From: Flagellimonas sediminis
GTDB taxonomy: Bacteria > Bacteroidota > Bacteroidia > Flavobacteriales > Flavobacteriaceae
Direction of reading: 5' to 3'
DNA length: 64,000 bases
Assembly: GCF_010500845.1 (NCBI RefSeq)
Contig: NZ_JAAAMI010000001.1
Coordinates: 124,001 to 188,000 of the forward strand
The position numbers and the translations under genes were made by a program. Numbering within the stretch: position 1 is the first letter of the stretch; each line of letters begins with the position of its first letter. Shown here piece after piece: positions 1-8,416 of the stretch. The notes beneath the pieces are model-generated. The model was not told where the DNA came from. It did not search any database and saw only the letters and a list, made by a program, of their open reading frames with translations.

Positions 1-104
<104 letters not shown>

Positions 105-122
105 GATTTAATAATACCCAAT

Positions 123-157
123 AAAAAAACCCATGGTTTTGGCCATGGGTTTTTTTA
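123..157. terminator. Bidirectional Rho-independent terminator
   Basis: The stem CCCATGG/CCATGGG (130-136 and 143-149) is flanked by an A-run on the left and a T-run on the right. It can therefore end transcription of ahcY from the left and of the convergent DUF3332 gene from the right. Confidence 0.8.
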
Positions 158-172
158 TTTTGCAGTGATGGA

Positions 173-751
173 TCAATCCGCCAATAAACCTTCACCATAA
201 TTACAGGTTTTGGCCTCTTTCAATAGTGCCAGCCCTTCTTGTCTAGTGTCCATTGGGTCTATTTTGATTTTTTCTCCATTGGGCATGTACACAATATAGA
301 ATCCTTCTTCAAAAGAGGAAAGTTTGATGATCTCCCCGTTTGGTCGGATCGCGTTCCAGGATTTTTCGTCCGGTTTATATACCAAATCTATCTTCTTGCC
401 TTTTTTAGGACCTTCCACTACGGTAACTTGGATCCTGTTTTTGGTAGCCACCATTTTAAAGGTATTGCCATCATGTTCCACCATTTGGGTCTCCGACTCC
501 CCATCTTTCATGGCAATGGGGTTTGAACCGGACCAAAATTCAATGACATTGAAAATAATGACATCTCCCAAGAAAAAGAGACCGTAAACGGGAACAATGT
601 TCAATCCCCAAAAAATAAGGTTGTCCAAGAACTTACTGTCGGTTAACCCTTGGTTCCAATCCTTCAGATTGTTGAACGCACTAAAAGATCCCAAACAGCT
701 TGTAAACAAAATGGAACAAGCCAACAAAGAAGAAATAACGATTTTTTTCAT
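173..751 (-). CDS. DUF3332 family lipoprotein
   Basis: 192 residues of unknown function. I start it at the ATG whose product begins MKKIVISS, because that gives a clean lipoprotein signal with the lipobox FTSC near residue 19; the longer reading adds 23 residues that do not look like a leader. A hydrophobic stretch around residues 45-70 (IFWGLNIVPVYGLFFLGDVI) follows, then a beta-rich C-terminal half containing repeated PNGE-type turns. This arrangement is typical of the DUF3332 family. It is probably anchored in the cell envelope. It is convergent with ahcY and divergent from the next gene. Confidence 0.75.
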   Translation of the reverse strand: MKKIVISSLLACSILFTSCLGSFSAFNNLKDWNQGLTDSKFLDNLIFWGLNIVPVYGLFFLGDVIIFNVIEFWSGSNPIAMKDGESETQMVEHDGNTFKMVATKNRIQVTVVEGPKKGKKIDLVYKPDEKSWNAIRPNGEIIKLSSFEEGFYIVYMPNGEKIKIDPMDTRQEGLALLKEAKTCNYGEGLLAD

Positions 752-914
752 GATATAAGAATTATGGTTAATGTTCTTAAAGCTACAAAAAGATTTGGTT
801 GCAACTCTATCCATAAACAAAATACGCCTCTTGTATTTTTCCGTTCAACGTTTAAAATAGATGCTTCCCATTTCTAAACAGATCGTTACCTTTAATCCTC
901 CTAAAGAAGAAACC

Positions 915-2027
915 ATGAACAACGACTGGTATGTGATACAAAATGTGGAGGCTGTGGACTCCCCATCCATTGCCCTGTATTTGGAGCATTTGAAATTTAA
1001 TGTTCAGGAAATGATTTCCTTGGTCCATGGCGATACGCAACGATTGATGCCCCACATCAAGACCAATAAAATGCCCAAAGTGATGGATTTTTTATTGGAT
1101 TCCGGAATCTTCAATTTTAAGGCTTCCACCATTTCCGAAGCAGAGATAGCCGCAGAGGCAGGTGCCAGTTCCGTATTGATTGCACATCAGTTGGTGGGTC
1201 CAAAAGTGGACCGTTTCATACAGTTGTGCCTGCATTTTCCAAACACTCAATTTTCAACCTTGATCGATAATATCGACAGTGTGAAGCTTTTGAATAAAAA
1301 AGCGGTGGAAAGTGGAACAATCGCAAATATTTACATCGATATCAACAATGGCATGGACCGATCGGGTATCAAAATAGGTACTGGATTGGATGATTTGATG
1401 AACCATCTAAAAACGTGCAAAGGCCTCCATTTTCAAGGATTCCATGTATACGATGGCCATTTACGGGATCCTGAATTTGTCCAACGTCGAGAAAAAATAG
1501 AGCATGACTTGGAGCAGGTCACTAGCTATTTCAAAAAGCTCAAAAAACAATATCCAGAGGCCAAGATGATCTGCGGGGGCACTCCTTCCTTTACTTCCCA
1601 TCTGTTGGAAGAAAACAGGATTACCAGTCCAGGAACCTGTGTACTGTGGGATTGGGGTTATGGAGAAAAACTGACCGAGCAATCCTTTAAGTATGCCGCT
1701 TTGGTGGTGACCCGGGTCATTTCCAGACCCACGGAGGGCATTATTACCGTGGACATGGGACATAAATCCGTATCCGCAGAAAACCCTATTGACAAACGCA
1801 TCAAATTTCTCAACATCACCAATTATGAGTTGCTTTCCCAAAGTGAAGAGCACGGGGTAATTCGGGTAAATGATTGGGACAACTGGAAAGTGGGAGACGT
1901 GTTATACGGGGTTCCTTATCACATCTGCCCTACCATCAACCTGCACGACGAAGTCTCCTTAATTGAAAATGGGATGAAAACGGATACTTGGGCCATTACG
2001 GCCAGAAAACGTAAGCTTCAATTCTAA
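915..2027 (+). CDS. D-threonine aldolase-like PLP enzyme (alanine racemase fold)
   Basis: 370 residues. The N-terminal TIM barrel carries PHIKTNK near residue 45, the family motif holding the PLP lysine. The C-terminal domain has DMGHK and a closing HIC motif (YHICPT near residue 345), the His-x-Cys metal ligands of D-threonine aldolase and D-serine dehydratase relatives. Such enzymes cleave D-threonine or related beta-hydroxy-D-amino acids to glycine and an aldehyde; the exact substrate here is unknown. I chose the ATG giving MNNDWYV because family members start there; an upstream ATG at 861 would add 18 atypical residues. It is convergent with eutC, three bases away. Confidence 0.82.
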   Translation: MNNDWYVIQNVEAVDSPSIALYLEHLKFNVQEMISLVHGDTQRLMPHIKTNKMPKVMDFLLDSGIFNFKASTISEAEIAAEAGASSVLIAHQLVGPKVDRFIQLCLHFPNTQFSTLIDNIDSVKLLNKKAVESGTIANIYIDINNGMDRSGIKIGTGLDDLMNHLKTCKGLHFQGFHVYDGHLRDPEFVQRREKIEHDLEQVTSYFKKLKKQYPEAKMICGGTPSFTSHLLEENRITSPGTCVLWDWGYGEKLTEQSFKYAALVVTRVISRPTEGIITVDMGHKSVSAENPIDKRIKFLNITNYELLSQSEEHGVIRVNDWDNWKVGDVLYGVPYHICPTINLHDEVSLIENGMKTDTWAITARKRKLQF

Positions 2028-2030
2028 AAC

Positions 2031-2789
2031 TTAATCTTCCAATAGCTCCTTTAGGTTGATTTTGATATCGACCCCGCTTATTTTTTTGGCAAACGATTGA
2101 CGGATTAAATAGCCAACCAAAGAAGCGGCTTGTTGATGACTGAGTCCATTGGAATGTATGTTGGAAATGCAATTCCTACGTTCGTCGGTGAGACCCAATT
2201 TTGGGGCAAAAGTGGTATAAATGCCCATACTTTCTGGGGAGGACAATCCCGGGCGTTCCCCGATGAGCAGTGCCACAAATTTCGCGTTCAGGGCACTCCC
2301 AATGTCATCCCCCAATGCCACACGGGCCATGGTGGCCGTAACAAACCCAATGGAATACCCATCTAATTGGGGTAACAATAGCTGAAGTAGGGGAAGGGCA
2401 TTCCGGTTCACGGCACCAGCCGAAAGCCCATCTGCCAATACAAAAATGATATCGAAGGTTCCAGTGTTTCTTTTCAGCAGCACTTCCGATTCTGCATCCA
2501 ATTTTCTTCCCAAATCGGGTCGTTTTAGATACTCCGACCTATCCGAAACTTGACTTTTTACTTCCCAAACTGGATAATCCCAAGATTGGATTTTCGTTTT
2601 CAACATGACGACATCCAACTCCGTAGCAATGGCATCTTTGGAATGGGCGTAGGCAAACTTGAACTGCAATACTTCTTTCAACGGAATGGCATTGCCTGTA
2701 CTCCCCAAAGCAATTCGGGCATTGGTGAACTCCTTTAAATTTTCCCAAGGATCCTTAATGATCGGTTTGGATGGTTTCTCTTTCATCAC
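2031..2789 (-). CDS. eutC: Ethanolamine ammonia-lyase small subunit
   Basis: 252 residues, shorter at the N-terminus than the enterobacterial protein of about 295. The body shows the EutC pattern: TNARIALGSTG, HSKDAIA, SEVLLKRN, FVLADGLSA and the late DERRNCISNIHSNGLSHQQA. With EutB it forms the adenosylcobalamin-dependent lyase that converts ethanolamine to acetaldehyde and ammonia. Its ATG overlaps the eutB stop by four bases (ATGA), so translation is probably coupled. No eutA reactivase or microcompartment shell gene is seen nearby. Confidence 0.93.
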   Translation of the reverse strand: MMKEKPSKPIIKDPWENLKEFTNARIALGSTGNAIPLKEVLQFKFAYAHSKDAIATELDVVMLKTKIQSWDYPVWEVKSQVSDRSEYLKRPDLGRKLDAESEVLLKRNTGTFDIIFVLADGLSAGAVNRNALPLLQLLLPQLDGYSIGFVTATMARVALGDDIGSALNAKFVALLIGERPGLSSPESMGIYTTFAPKLGLTDERRNCISNIHSNGLSHQQAASLVGYLIRQSFAKKISGVDIKINLKELLED

Positions 2790-4156
2790 AGGTTCTTTAA
2801 CAATCGATGGGAGGGTTCAACAGCCAAACGGTTCCCTGTATCGTCCAAAACCCCCATGTTGTGGAGCCAGGTTTCAAATTCTGGAGCAGGTCGTTTGTTC
2901 AAGACCTTTCGCACGTAAAGCGCATCATGAAAGGATGTGGATTGGTAATTCAACATTACATCATCCGAACCCGGAACCCCCATGATAAAATTGCAACCCG
3001 CCACTCCCAGCAACGTCAACAAATTGTCCATATCATCTTGATCGGCCTCGGCATGATTGGTATAGCACACATCCATCCCCATGGGCAATCCCATCAATTT
3101 TCCACAAAAATGATCTTCCAGTCCCGCGCGGGTAATCTGTTTGCCATCATACAGATATTCCGGCCCAATAAATCCCACTACTGAGTTCACCAAAAGCGGA
3201 TTGAAATGTCTGGCCACCGCATAGGCCCTGGCCTCACAAGTCTGCTGGTCCACTCCCCAATGGGCATTGGCCGACAAGGAAGAGCCTTGCCCCGTTTCAA
3301 AATACATGAGATTGTTCCCCAAAGTTCCCCGGTTCAATTCCAAAGCACCGTCGTAAGCCTCTTTCAACATGGAAAGATCAATGCCGAAGGATGCATTGGT
3401 CTTTTCCGTTCCGCCGATGGATTGAAAAACGAGATCCATGGGAGCTTTGTTCAACAATTCCAAGGATGTGGTCAAGTGACAGAGTACACAGATCTGGGTG
3501 GGAATATCAAACCGTTGGCGGATCTCGTCCATCATTTTAAGCTGGTCGCCCACAATGTCCACACTATCCGTCACCGGGTTGATGCCTATGACAGCATCCC
3601 CGCTTCCGTACAAAAGACCGTCCACAATACTGGCTGCAATGCCGCGCAAGTCATCCGTAGGATGGTTGGGCTGTAACCTCACGGATAAATGTCCTTTTTT
3701 TCCAATGGTGTTTCGGAATTGTGTGACCACCTCGCACTTTTGGGCCACGGCAATCAGGTCTTGGTTGCGCATCAGTTTAGAAACGGCGGCTACCATTTCC
3801 GGGGTAAGGGCTTTGGCAATCTGGGTCAATTTTTGAGAATCCACCTCATGGGAAAGCAACCAATTGCGCAAATCGCCCACTGTAAACCCCGATATTTCCT
3901 GAAAGGCAATGGCATCATGGGTGTCCATGATCAATCGGGTCACCTCATCTTCCTCGTAAGGGATAAGGGTCTCGTTCAAAAAATCTTTAAGGGCGATTTC
4001 ACTCAACACAAATTGGGCGGCTACCCGTTCCATATTACTTTCGGCCGCCAAACCTGCAAGGGCATCTCCCGTTCTAAATGGACTGGCCTTGGCCAACACC
4101 GATTTTAGATCGGGAAATGAATATACTTTTTGTTGAATGGTATACGTATAGGGCAT
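2786..4156 (-). CDS. eutB: Ethanolamine ammonia-lyase large subunit
   Basis: 456 residues, the usual EutB length. It contains the TIM-barrel core with GDAVIGINPVTDS, CVLCHLTTSLE, FQSIGGTEKTN, YFETGQGS and CYTNHAEADQDDMDN, all typical of the catalytic subunit that binds ethanolamine and adenosylcobalamin. It is the first gene of a two-gene unit with eutC. Standalone eutBC without carboxysome-like genes fits a bacterium using ethanolamine as a nitrogen or carbon source rather than through a metabolosome. No exact TAnnTTTG promoter is seen in the short upstream gap. Confidence 0.95.
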   Translation of the reverse strand: MPYTYTIQQKVYSFPDLKSVLAKASPFRTGDALAGLAAESNMERVAAQFVLSEIALKDFLNETLIPYEEDEVTRLIMDTHDAIAFQEISGFTVGDLRNWLLSHEVDSQKLTQIAKALTPEMVAAVSKLMRNQDLIAVAQKCEVVTQFRNTIGKKGHLSVRLQPNHPTDDLRGIAASIVDGLLYGSGDAVIGINPVTDSVDIVGDQLKMMDEIRQRFDIPTQICVLCHLTTSLELLNKAPMDLVFQSIGGTEKTNASFGIDLSMLKEAYDGALELNRGTLGNNLMYFETGQGSSLSANAHWGVDQQTCEARAYAVARHFNPLLVNSVVGFIGPEYLYDGKQITRAGLEDHFCGKLMGLPMGMDVCYTNHAEADQDDMDNLLTLLGVAGCNFIMGVPGSDDVMLNYQSTSFHDALYVRKVLNKRPAPEFETWLHNMGVLDDTGNRLAVEPSHRLLKNL

Positions 4157-4208
4157 CCTTACAATCTTCCCTTTAAATATAGCCTGTTAGATGAATCGGA
4201 AGAAGGAA

Positions 4209-5234
4209 TCAATCAACTTTTAATCCCAATTTGCCCAAATCGTAAAAATAGAAGTCCTTTTGATCGTTCATGGCAGCAAAAAGGCCATTTGGAAAAGTGT
4301 TGTTCAATGGCACGGTGACCACATCGCAACCATCTGTTTCAGTGGTCGACAGGTTCACGGCCTTGATAAAACGGTTATCCTTTCTTGAAAAAATATTGAA
4401 TTGACCTCGCTGCTGATCGGAAACAATGATAAACCCTTCACCTTTTGGGTAAGCGGCAATGGCAATTCCCTCAATGTCCCGTAAAAAATGCTCACCACCA
4501 AAACAGGCAATCTCTTCATTCCCCATGGAAGGTTCGGCATAATATTTTTTGATGCAGACTCCTTCATCCGAATAATAAACAAAGCCTTGTTCATCATCCA
4601 CGACAATGGCCTCAATTTCTTCCTTACCACTAAAACTACCAAATTTCCTGACCAAGTTGGCCTTGACCCCTGTACTGTCCATCTCCAGTTTATATTGATA
4701 GAGATACGAACCGCTAGGACCGGTTTTTCTTCCCACAATGGCATAAATTGAGGAATCTTTAGGTGATTTATACAGGCTTATCCCCATGGGCAAACGTTGT
4801 TCCAGATTGGTCTCATCTTCAAAAACAGGAAAGCCACCACCATCTAAAGGCTGCATGTCGGGGACGGAGAACAAGCGAAATTGTTGCTTCTCCCTTTCCG
4901 TAAAGGCCAAAATGTCCAGTGCAACGGAATCGTTCAATTGAAAACCGTATTCCAGATCCACGTTGTTGGGTCGTTCCATATTTTTGATGGATTTCTCGGG
5001 AATAATCTTCCCATCCAAACCGAAGGCATAAATTCCTCCATTGGTTTCCTTATCGGTTCCGAACACAATGCTTTTTGAGGGATCATCAGGATGGATCCAA
5101 ATAGCGGGATCATCGGTATCGTTGGGCGTTTTTTCAGTAATGATGTCTGGTGCTATGGCAGGCAATTTGGGAGCCTGTTGTTTGCAGGAAAGCACCAAAA
5201 TTGATAAAAAAAGTAATATTCGTATCTGTTTCAT
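4209..5234 (-). CDS. Beta-propeller phytase (3-phytase), lipoprotein
   Basis: 341 residues with a signal peptide and lipobox (ILVLSC, Cys near 17). The mature protein opens with the family signature NDTDDPAIWIHPDDP and the Asp/Glu-rich calcium-binding positions of a six-bladed beta-propeller phytase; later motifs include DLEYGF, EEIEAIVVDDEQG and DIEGIAI. It should remove phosphate from calcium-phytate at the cell surface or in the periplasm. It lies downstream of, and in the same direction as, a large TonB receptor, an arrangement known from several phytase-bearing bacteria, which suggests the receptor imports phytate or its products. A REP-like inverted pair separates the two genes. Confidence 0.9.
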   Translation of the reverse strand: MKQIRILLFLSILVLSCKQQAPKLPAIAPDIITEKTPNDTDDPAIWIHPDDPSKSIVFGTDKETNGGIYAFGLDGKIIPEKSIKNMERPNNVDLEYGFQLNDSVALDILAFTEREKQQFRLFSVPDMQPLDGGGFPVFEDETNLEQRLPMGISLYKSPKDSSIYAIVGRKTGPSGSYLYQYKLEMDSTGVKANLVRKFGSFSGKEEIEAIVVDDEQGFVYYSDEGVCIKKYYAEPSMGNEEIACFGGEHFLRDIEGIAIAAYPKGEGFIIVSDQQRGQFNIFSRKDNRFIKAVNLSTTETDGCDVVTVPLNNTFPNGLFAAMNDQKDFYFYDLGKLGLKVD

Positions 5235-5267
5235 TAGAATCTATCTATTAAAAGTACATTCAAAAAA

Positions 5268-5289
5268 GTCATATCGAGCGCAGTCGAGA
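5268..5289 (+). repeat. REP-like palindromic element, copy 1
   Basis: The sequence is GTCA, two variable bases, then TCGAGCGCAGTCGAGA. The core is an imperfect palindrome (TCGA arms). It pairs with an inverted copy 29 bases away. Confidence 0.75.
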
Positions 5290-5318
5290 TGTTTTTCAGG
5301 GAAAACGTCCATACTTGT

Positions 5319-5340
5319 TCTCGACTGCGCTCGACCTGAC
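5319..5340 (-). repeat. REP-like palindromic element, copy 2 (inverted)
   Basis: On the minus strand it matches copy 1 at every position except the two variable bases. Copies 1 and 2 together can fold into a stem of about 20 bp in the RNA between the TonB receptor stop codon and the phytase start. Confidence 0.75.
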
Positions 5341-5344
5341 AATG

Positions 5345-8245
5345 CTATTTTTTGAACAAGTCATATTTTAACCCAAAGGTCCATCGGGTACTGTAGAACT
5401 CTGCTTGTTGAGTCCTTTCTTTCACTCCCTGAAAATACCTTAAAGGTTGGTTGGTGATGTTGTTCACATCGGTATAGATCCTCAAGTTTTTGTTGATGGC
5501 AAAACTGGCATTGAAGTCCAAGAAGAACTGGGTGTCATAGTATCTGTCCTCAAAGGCGTTGCCTCCAATCTCATCAATATAGGAATCGGAGAAATTGGCC
5601 GATAGCCTGGCACTGAACCTCTTGTCTGCATAACCCAAAGAACCATTGAACATGTTGGGTGCCGTATTGGGAAGGTCAAGATCGGTACGCTCGTCACCAT
5701 CTTCGTTACGGATGCCATCCGCACTGGAAGTCAAATACGTATAGTTCAAATAGATACTGAAGTTTCTGGCGAAGCCAGGCAAGAAATCCAGTTGTCTTTG
5801 GAAGGAAAATTCAGCTCCAAAGATGGAAGCAGAATCCCCGTTCAAGGGTTGGAACACGTCATACCCGGTAGTGCCCGATCCAAAAGTATCATCCTGTGCT
5901 TCGGTGATGAAGGTATAAATGAAGTCGTTGATCTTTTTATAAAACACCCCACCGGAAATAATCCCTACGCTTTCAAAATAGTGCTCGGCATTCAAATCAA
6001 AGTTCATGGAAGTGGTAGGGTCCAATTCAGGATTGCCCACAACCACTTCGGCATCCTCGTTGATGATTTCTGCCCTTGGAATCAAATCTGAATAATTGGG
6101 ACGTGCCAAGGTATTGGTCCAAGCAAATCTCAAGATGGTATTGTTGTCCACATCATACTTAAAGTGAACTCCAGGTAGAATGTTGGTGTATGAGTTTTCA
6201 TCGGATACGGGTTGCACCTCAATGCCTTCCTTAATACCATTGTCTTCATCTTCTTCAATATAGATGACCCTGTTGCCATCGGATTCCAATTTGGTGTTCT
6301 CGACCCGCAAACCTGCCAAAACACTCAATTTGTCCGTAAGTTTCTGGTTGAACATGGCATAAGCCGCCCAAACATTTTCCTTTACTTTAAAGTTTCCGGG
6401 AAGATATTCGTCAGGAACATCCTCACCGTTGTCACTATTCAAATCCAAAGAACCCAACCACTCTTCGCTGGCAAAAGTTCCCGCTTGGTATTTGCTGCCT
6501 GCCAGATAATCTGGGTCTGTGTATATTTTGGTCGGCACATCGGCCAAAGTTGGGTATAAGTCCTCCAAATCGTACTCGAAGAAATCATTGTCACGCTCCT
6601 TGGTCTTGAACCGACCTCTGGCACCAAATTTCAATGTTCCACCCTTACCAAACAAATCTGCCGGAAGTTCAAAATTCACGAAGAAGTTCATATCCTCCTC
6701 ATCGGTATATTGGTTTTCATTGGTCACTTCCCCAAACTCAAAGCTACCCAGATCATTAAAATCGTTTGGATCCACCGCAGTCATGATCGGATACTTGGGA
6801 TTGCTGTTGTCGTTATTGACGATGTATTCCGATTCGTATTCGGCATAACGCTCGTTCAAACGTTCTTCGGATGCTTTGGCATAGGAGCCCATCCAATCCA
6901 TTTTCAAGGTTCCCAACAAATGGGTACCCCCAAGTGTATAATTCTGCATTCGCTGGTCTTCCAATCGGGCATTTTGGTTTCGTCCACCAGCAATACCTCC
7001 TTTGGTCTGCCTTTTGATTTCTGCAGGGAAACGGGTCAAAGCTCCGTTACTGATGGTAAAATCTCCCACTTCGATATCCTCCCCATCCAAAATTTCTTGT
7101 TCCAAACGGAAACGGTTTTCACGATCATCCCTCCAGTTGTACATGGTTTTCAAGAAAATATTGTTGTTTGGGTCGATCTGAAAATCAAAATTGGCGGCAA
7201 AGCTTCTTCTTACCCTTTGCACAAAATAGGTACGCTGTTCGGTGACATTGGTATAGGGATCAACATCCACTTCTTCCAAAATGGGGTCGCCCTCATCATC
7301 TTCTACACCTGTGTTGTACTCAAATTCATTTTCCCATTCGGCTTCAATATCATCCGATCCAAAATCATTGTCATTGATGGTGGCGGAAAGCATATAACCG
7401 AATTTTCCATCCTTGGTACGATCTCCCACCAATATAGATCCGTTCCAAATTCTTTTATCCGTAATGAAGTTGATTCCCGATCCTGCCGTAGCAGAAACCC
7501 TGAATCCTTGGGGAGCTGTGCGGGTCACCAAGTTTACCGATCCACCCAAGGCATCGGCATCCATGTCGGGCGTTACCGCTTTGTTGACTTCGATGGTCTG
7601 AATCATATCCGAAGGAATCAAATCCATTTGGACGTTTCTGTTATCGGCTTCTGCGGAAGGAATCCTACTTCCGTTCAAGGTTACGGAGTTCAACTGTGGC
7701 GACAAACCACGAACGATGATGTTCCTCGCCTCACCTTGGTCTACCTGCATGGTGATACCAGGAATACGTTTTACGGCGTCACCGATATTCGCATCGGGAA
7801 ACTTTCCAATTTGGTCCGTGGAAACCACGTTGGTAATGTTCATGTTGGTCTTTTGGGTGTTCAGGGCCTTGGCCTGCCCGCTAAGTCCATATGCGCTTAC
7901 CTGTACCTCATCAAGTTCAACACTGGTAGGATTCAATGACATGTTCACAGAAGTGGTTTTTCCAGCGGTAACGACGACCCCTTGCTCCACATCGGCATAT
8001 CCCATGTAGGATACTTTTAAAGTGTAGTTTCCTTCGGGAATTCCCACCAAAGTGAATCGCCCGTCAAAATCAGTGATTCCTCCCTTGGAAATGGATTCTA
8101 TATAAACGTTCGCCCCAGGGACATATATTCCATTTTCATCGGTAATGGTTCCTTGTATATTTCCTGCCTGGGATTGCGAAAATGCGATTCCCACCATCAA
8201 AAAAAGCGTTACAAACAATAGTTTTTTTAGGTTCATTGGTTTCAT
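5345..8245 (-). CDS. TonB-dependent receptor, probably for phytate or its products
   Basis: 966 residues from the ATG that reads MKPMNLKK, which starts a normal signal peptide ending FSQSQA; the longer reading adds 35 unlikely residues. An N-terminal carboxypeptidase-regulatory-like domain (GNIQGTITDENG to about residue 95) precedes a plug with FPDANIGDAVKRIPG and IIVRGLSPQLNSVTLNG, the pattern of the Xanthomonas/Caulobacter-type receptors, then a 22-strand barrel ending in Phe-Lys-Lys. It sits in the outer membrane and works with TonB-ExbBD elsewhere. The phytase downstream and the regulator upstream on the same strand suggest a phosphate-ester uptake module. There is no SusD partner. The substrate assignment is inference. 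Confidence 0.88.
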   Translation of the reverse strand: MKPMNLKKLLFVTLFLMVGIAFSQSQAGNIQGTITDENGIYVPGANVYIESISKGGITDFDGRFTLVGIPEGNYTLKVSYMGYADVEQGVVVTAGKTTSVNMSLNPTSVELDEVQVSAYGLSGQAKALNTQKTNMNITNVVSTDQIGKFPDANIGDAVKRIPGITMQVDQGEARNIIVRGLSPQLNSVTLNGSRIPSAEADNRNVQMDLIPSDMIQTIEVNKAVTPDMDADALGGSVNLVTRTAPQGFRVSATAGSGINFITDKRIWNGSILVGDRTKDGKFGYMLSATINDNDFGSDDIEAEWENEFEYNTGVEDDEGDPILEEVDVDPYTNVTEQRTYFVQRVRRSFAANFDFQIDPNNNIFLKTMYNWRDDRENRFRLEQEILDGEDIEVGDFTISNGALTRFPAEIKRQTKGGIAGGRNQNARLEDQRMQNYTLGGTHLLGTLKMDWMGSYAKASEERLNERYAEYESEYIVNNDNSNPKYPIMTAVDPNDFNDLGSFEFGEVTNENQYTDEEDMNFFVNFELPADLFGKGGTLKFGARGRFKTKERDNDFFEYDLEDLYPTLADVPTKIYTDPDYLAGSKYQAGTFASEEWLGSLDLNSDNGEDVPDEYLPGNFKVKENVWAAYAMFNQKLTDKLSVLAGLRVENTKLESDGNRVIYIEEDEDNGIKEGIEVQPVSDENSYTNILPGVHFKYDVDNNTILRFAWTNTLARPNYSDLIPRAEIINEDAEVVVGNPELDPTTSMNFDLNAEHYFESVGIISGGVFYKKINDFIYTFITEAQDDTFGSGTTGYDVFQPLNGDSASIFGAEFSFQRQLDFLPGFARNFSIYLNYTYLTSSADGIRNEDGDERTDLDLPNTAPNMFNGSLGYADKRFSARLSANFSDSYIDEIGGNAFEDRYYDTQFFLDFNASFAINKNLRIYTDVNNITNQPLRYFQGVKERTQQAEFYSTRWTFGLKYDLFKK

Positions 8246-8269
8246 TTTGGTTCTTGTTAGAATGCTTTC

Positions 8270-8277
8270 CAAAACTA
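8270..8277 (-). promoter_or_regulatory. Predicted Bacteroidota promoter (-7 box TAGTTTTG)
   Basis: An exact TAnnTTTG match on the minus strand, 24 bases before the receptor ATG. No clear -33 TTTG is present. Two GGAAACAAA direct repeats lie just upstream. Confidence 0.45.
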
Positions 8278-8309
8278 TGTATATCAACCTATTATGATTT
8301 AAACTAAAG

Positions 8310-8329
8310 GGAAACAAAAAGGAAACAAA
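8310..8329. repeat. Tandem GGAAACAAA repeat, possible activator site
   Basis: Two exact copies, at 8310-8318 and 8321-8329, start 11 bases apart, so they face the same side of the helix. They lie roughly 45-65 bases upstream of the predicted receptor transcription start, a usual activator position. Confidence 0.4.
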
Positions 8330-8416
8330 TGGGAAAATGGACAGAAACAAGAGGGCAACAATTACAGTTAATTTACATTGGGCTAACCTTTTCCAAAAAA
8401 TAGGGGAAAAGTGGGC

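Noticed and set aside
2031-4156. Ethanolamine microcompartment locus
   Set aside because: No shell protein, eutA, eutE or eutG gene is found on either side.
6710-7939. A 409-codon open frame on the plus strand
   Set aside because: It is the reverse-strand shadow of the TonB receptor gene; its product has no recognisable domain and its codon pattern mirrors the real gene.
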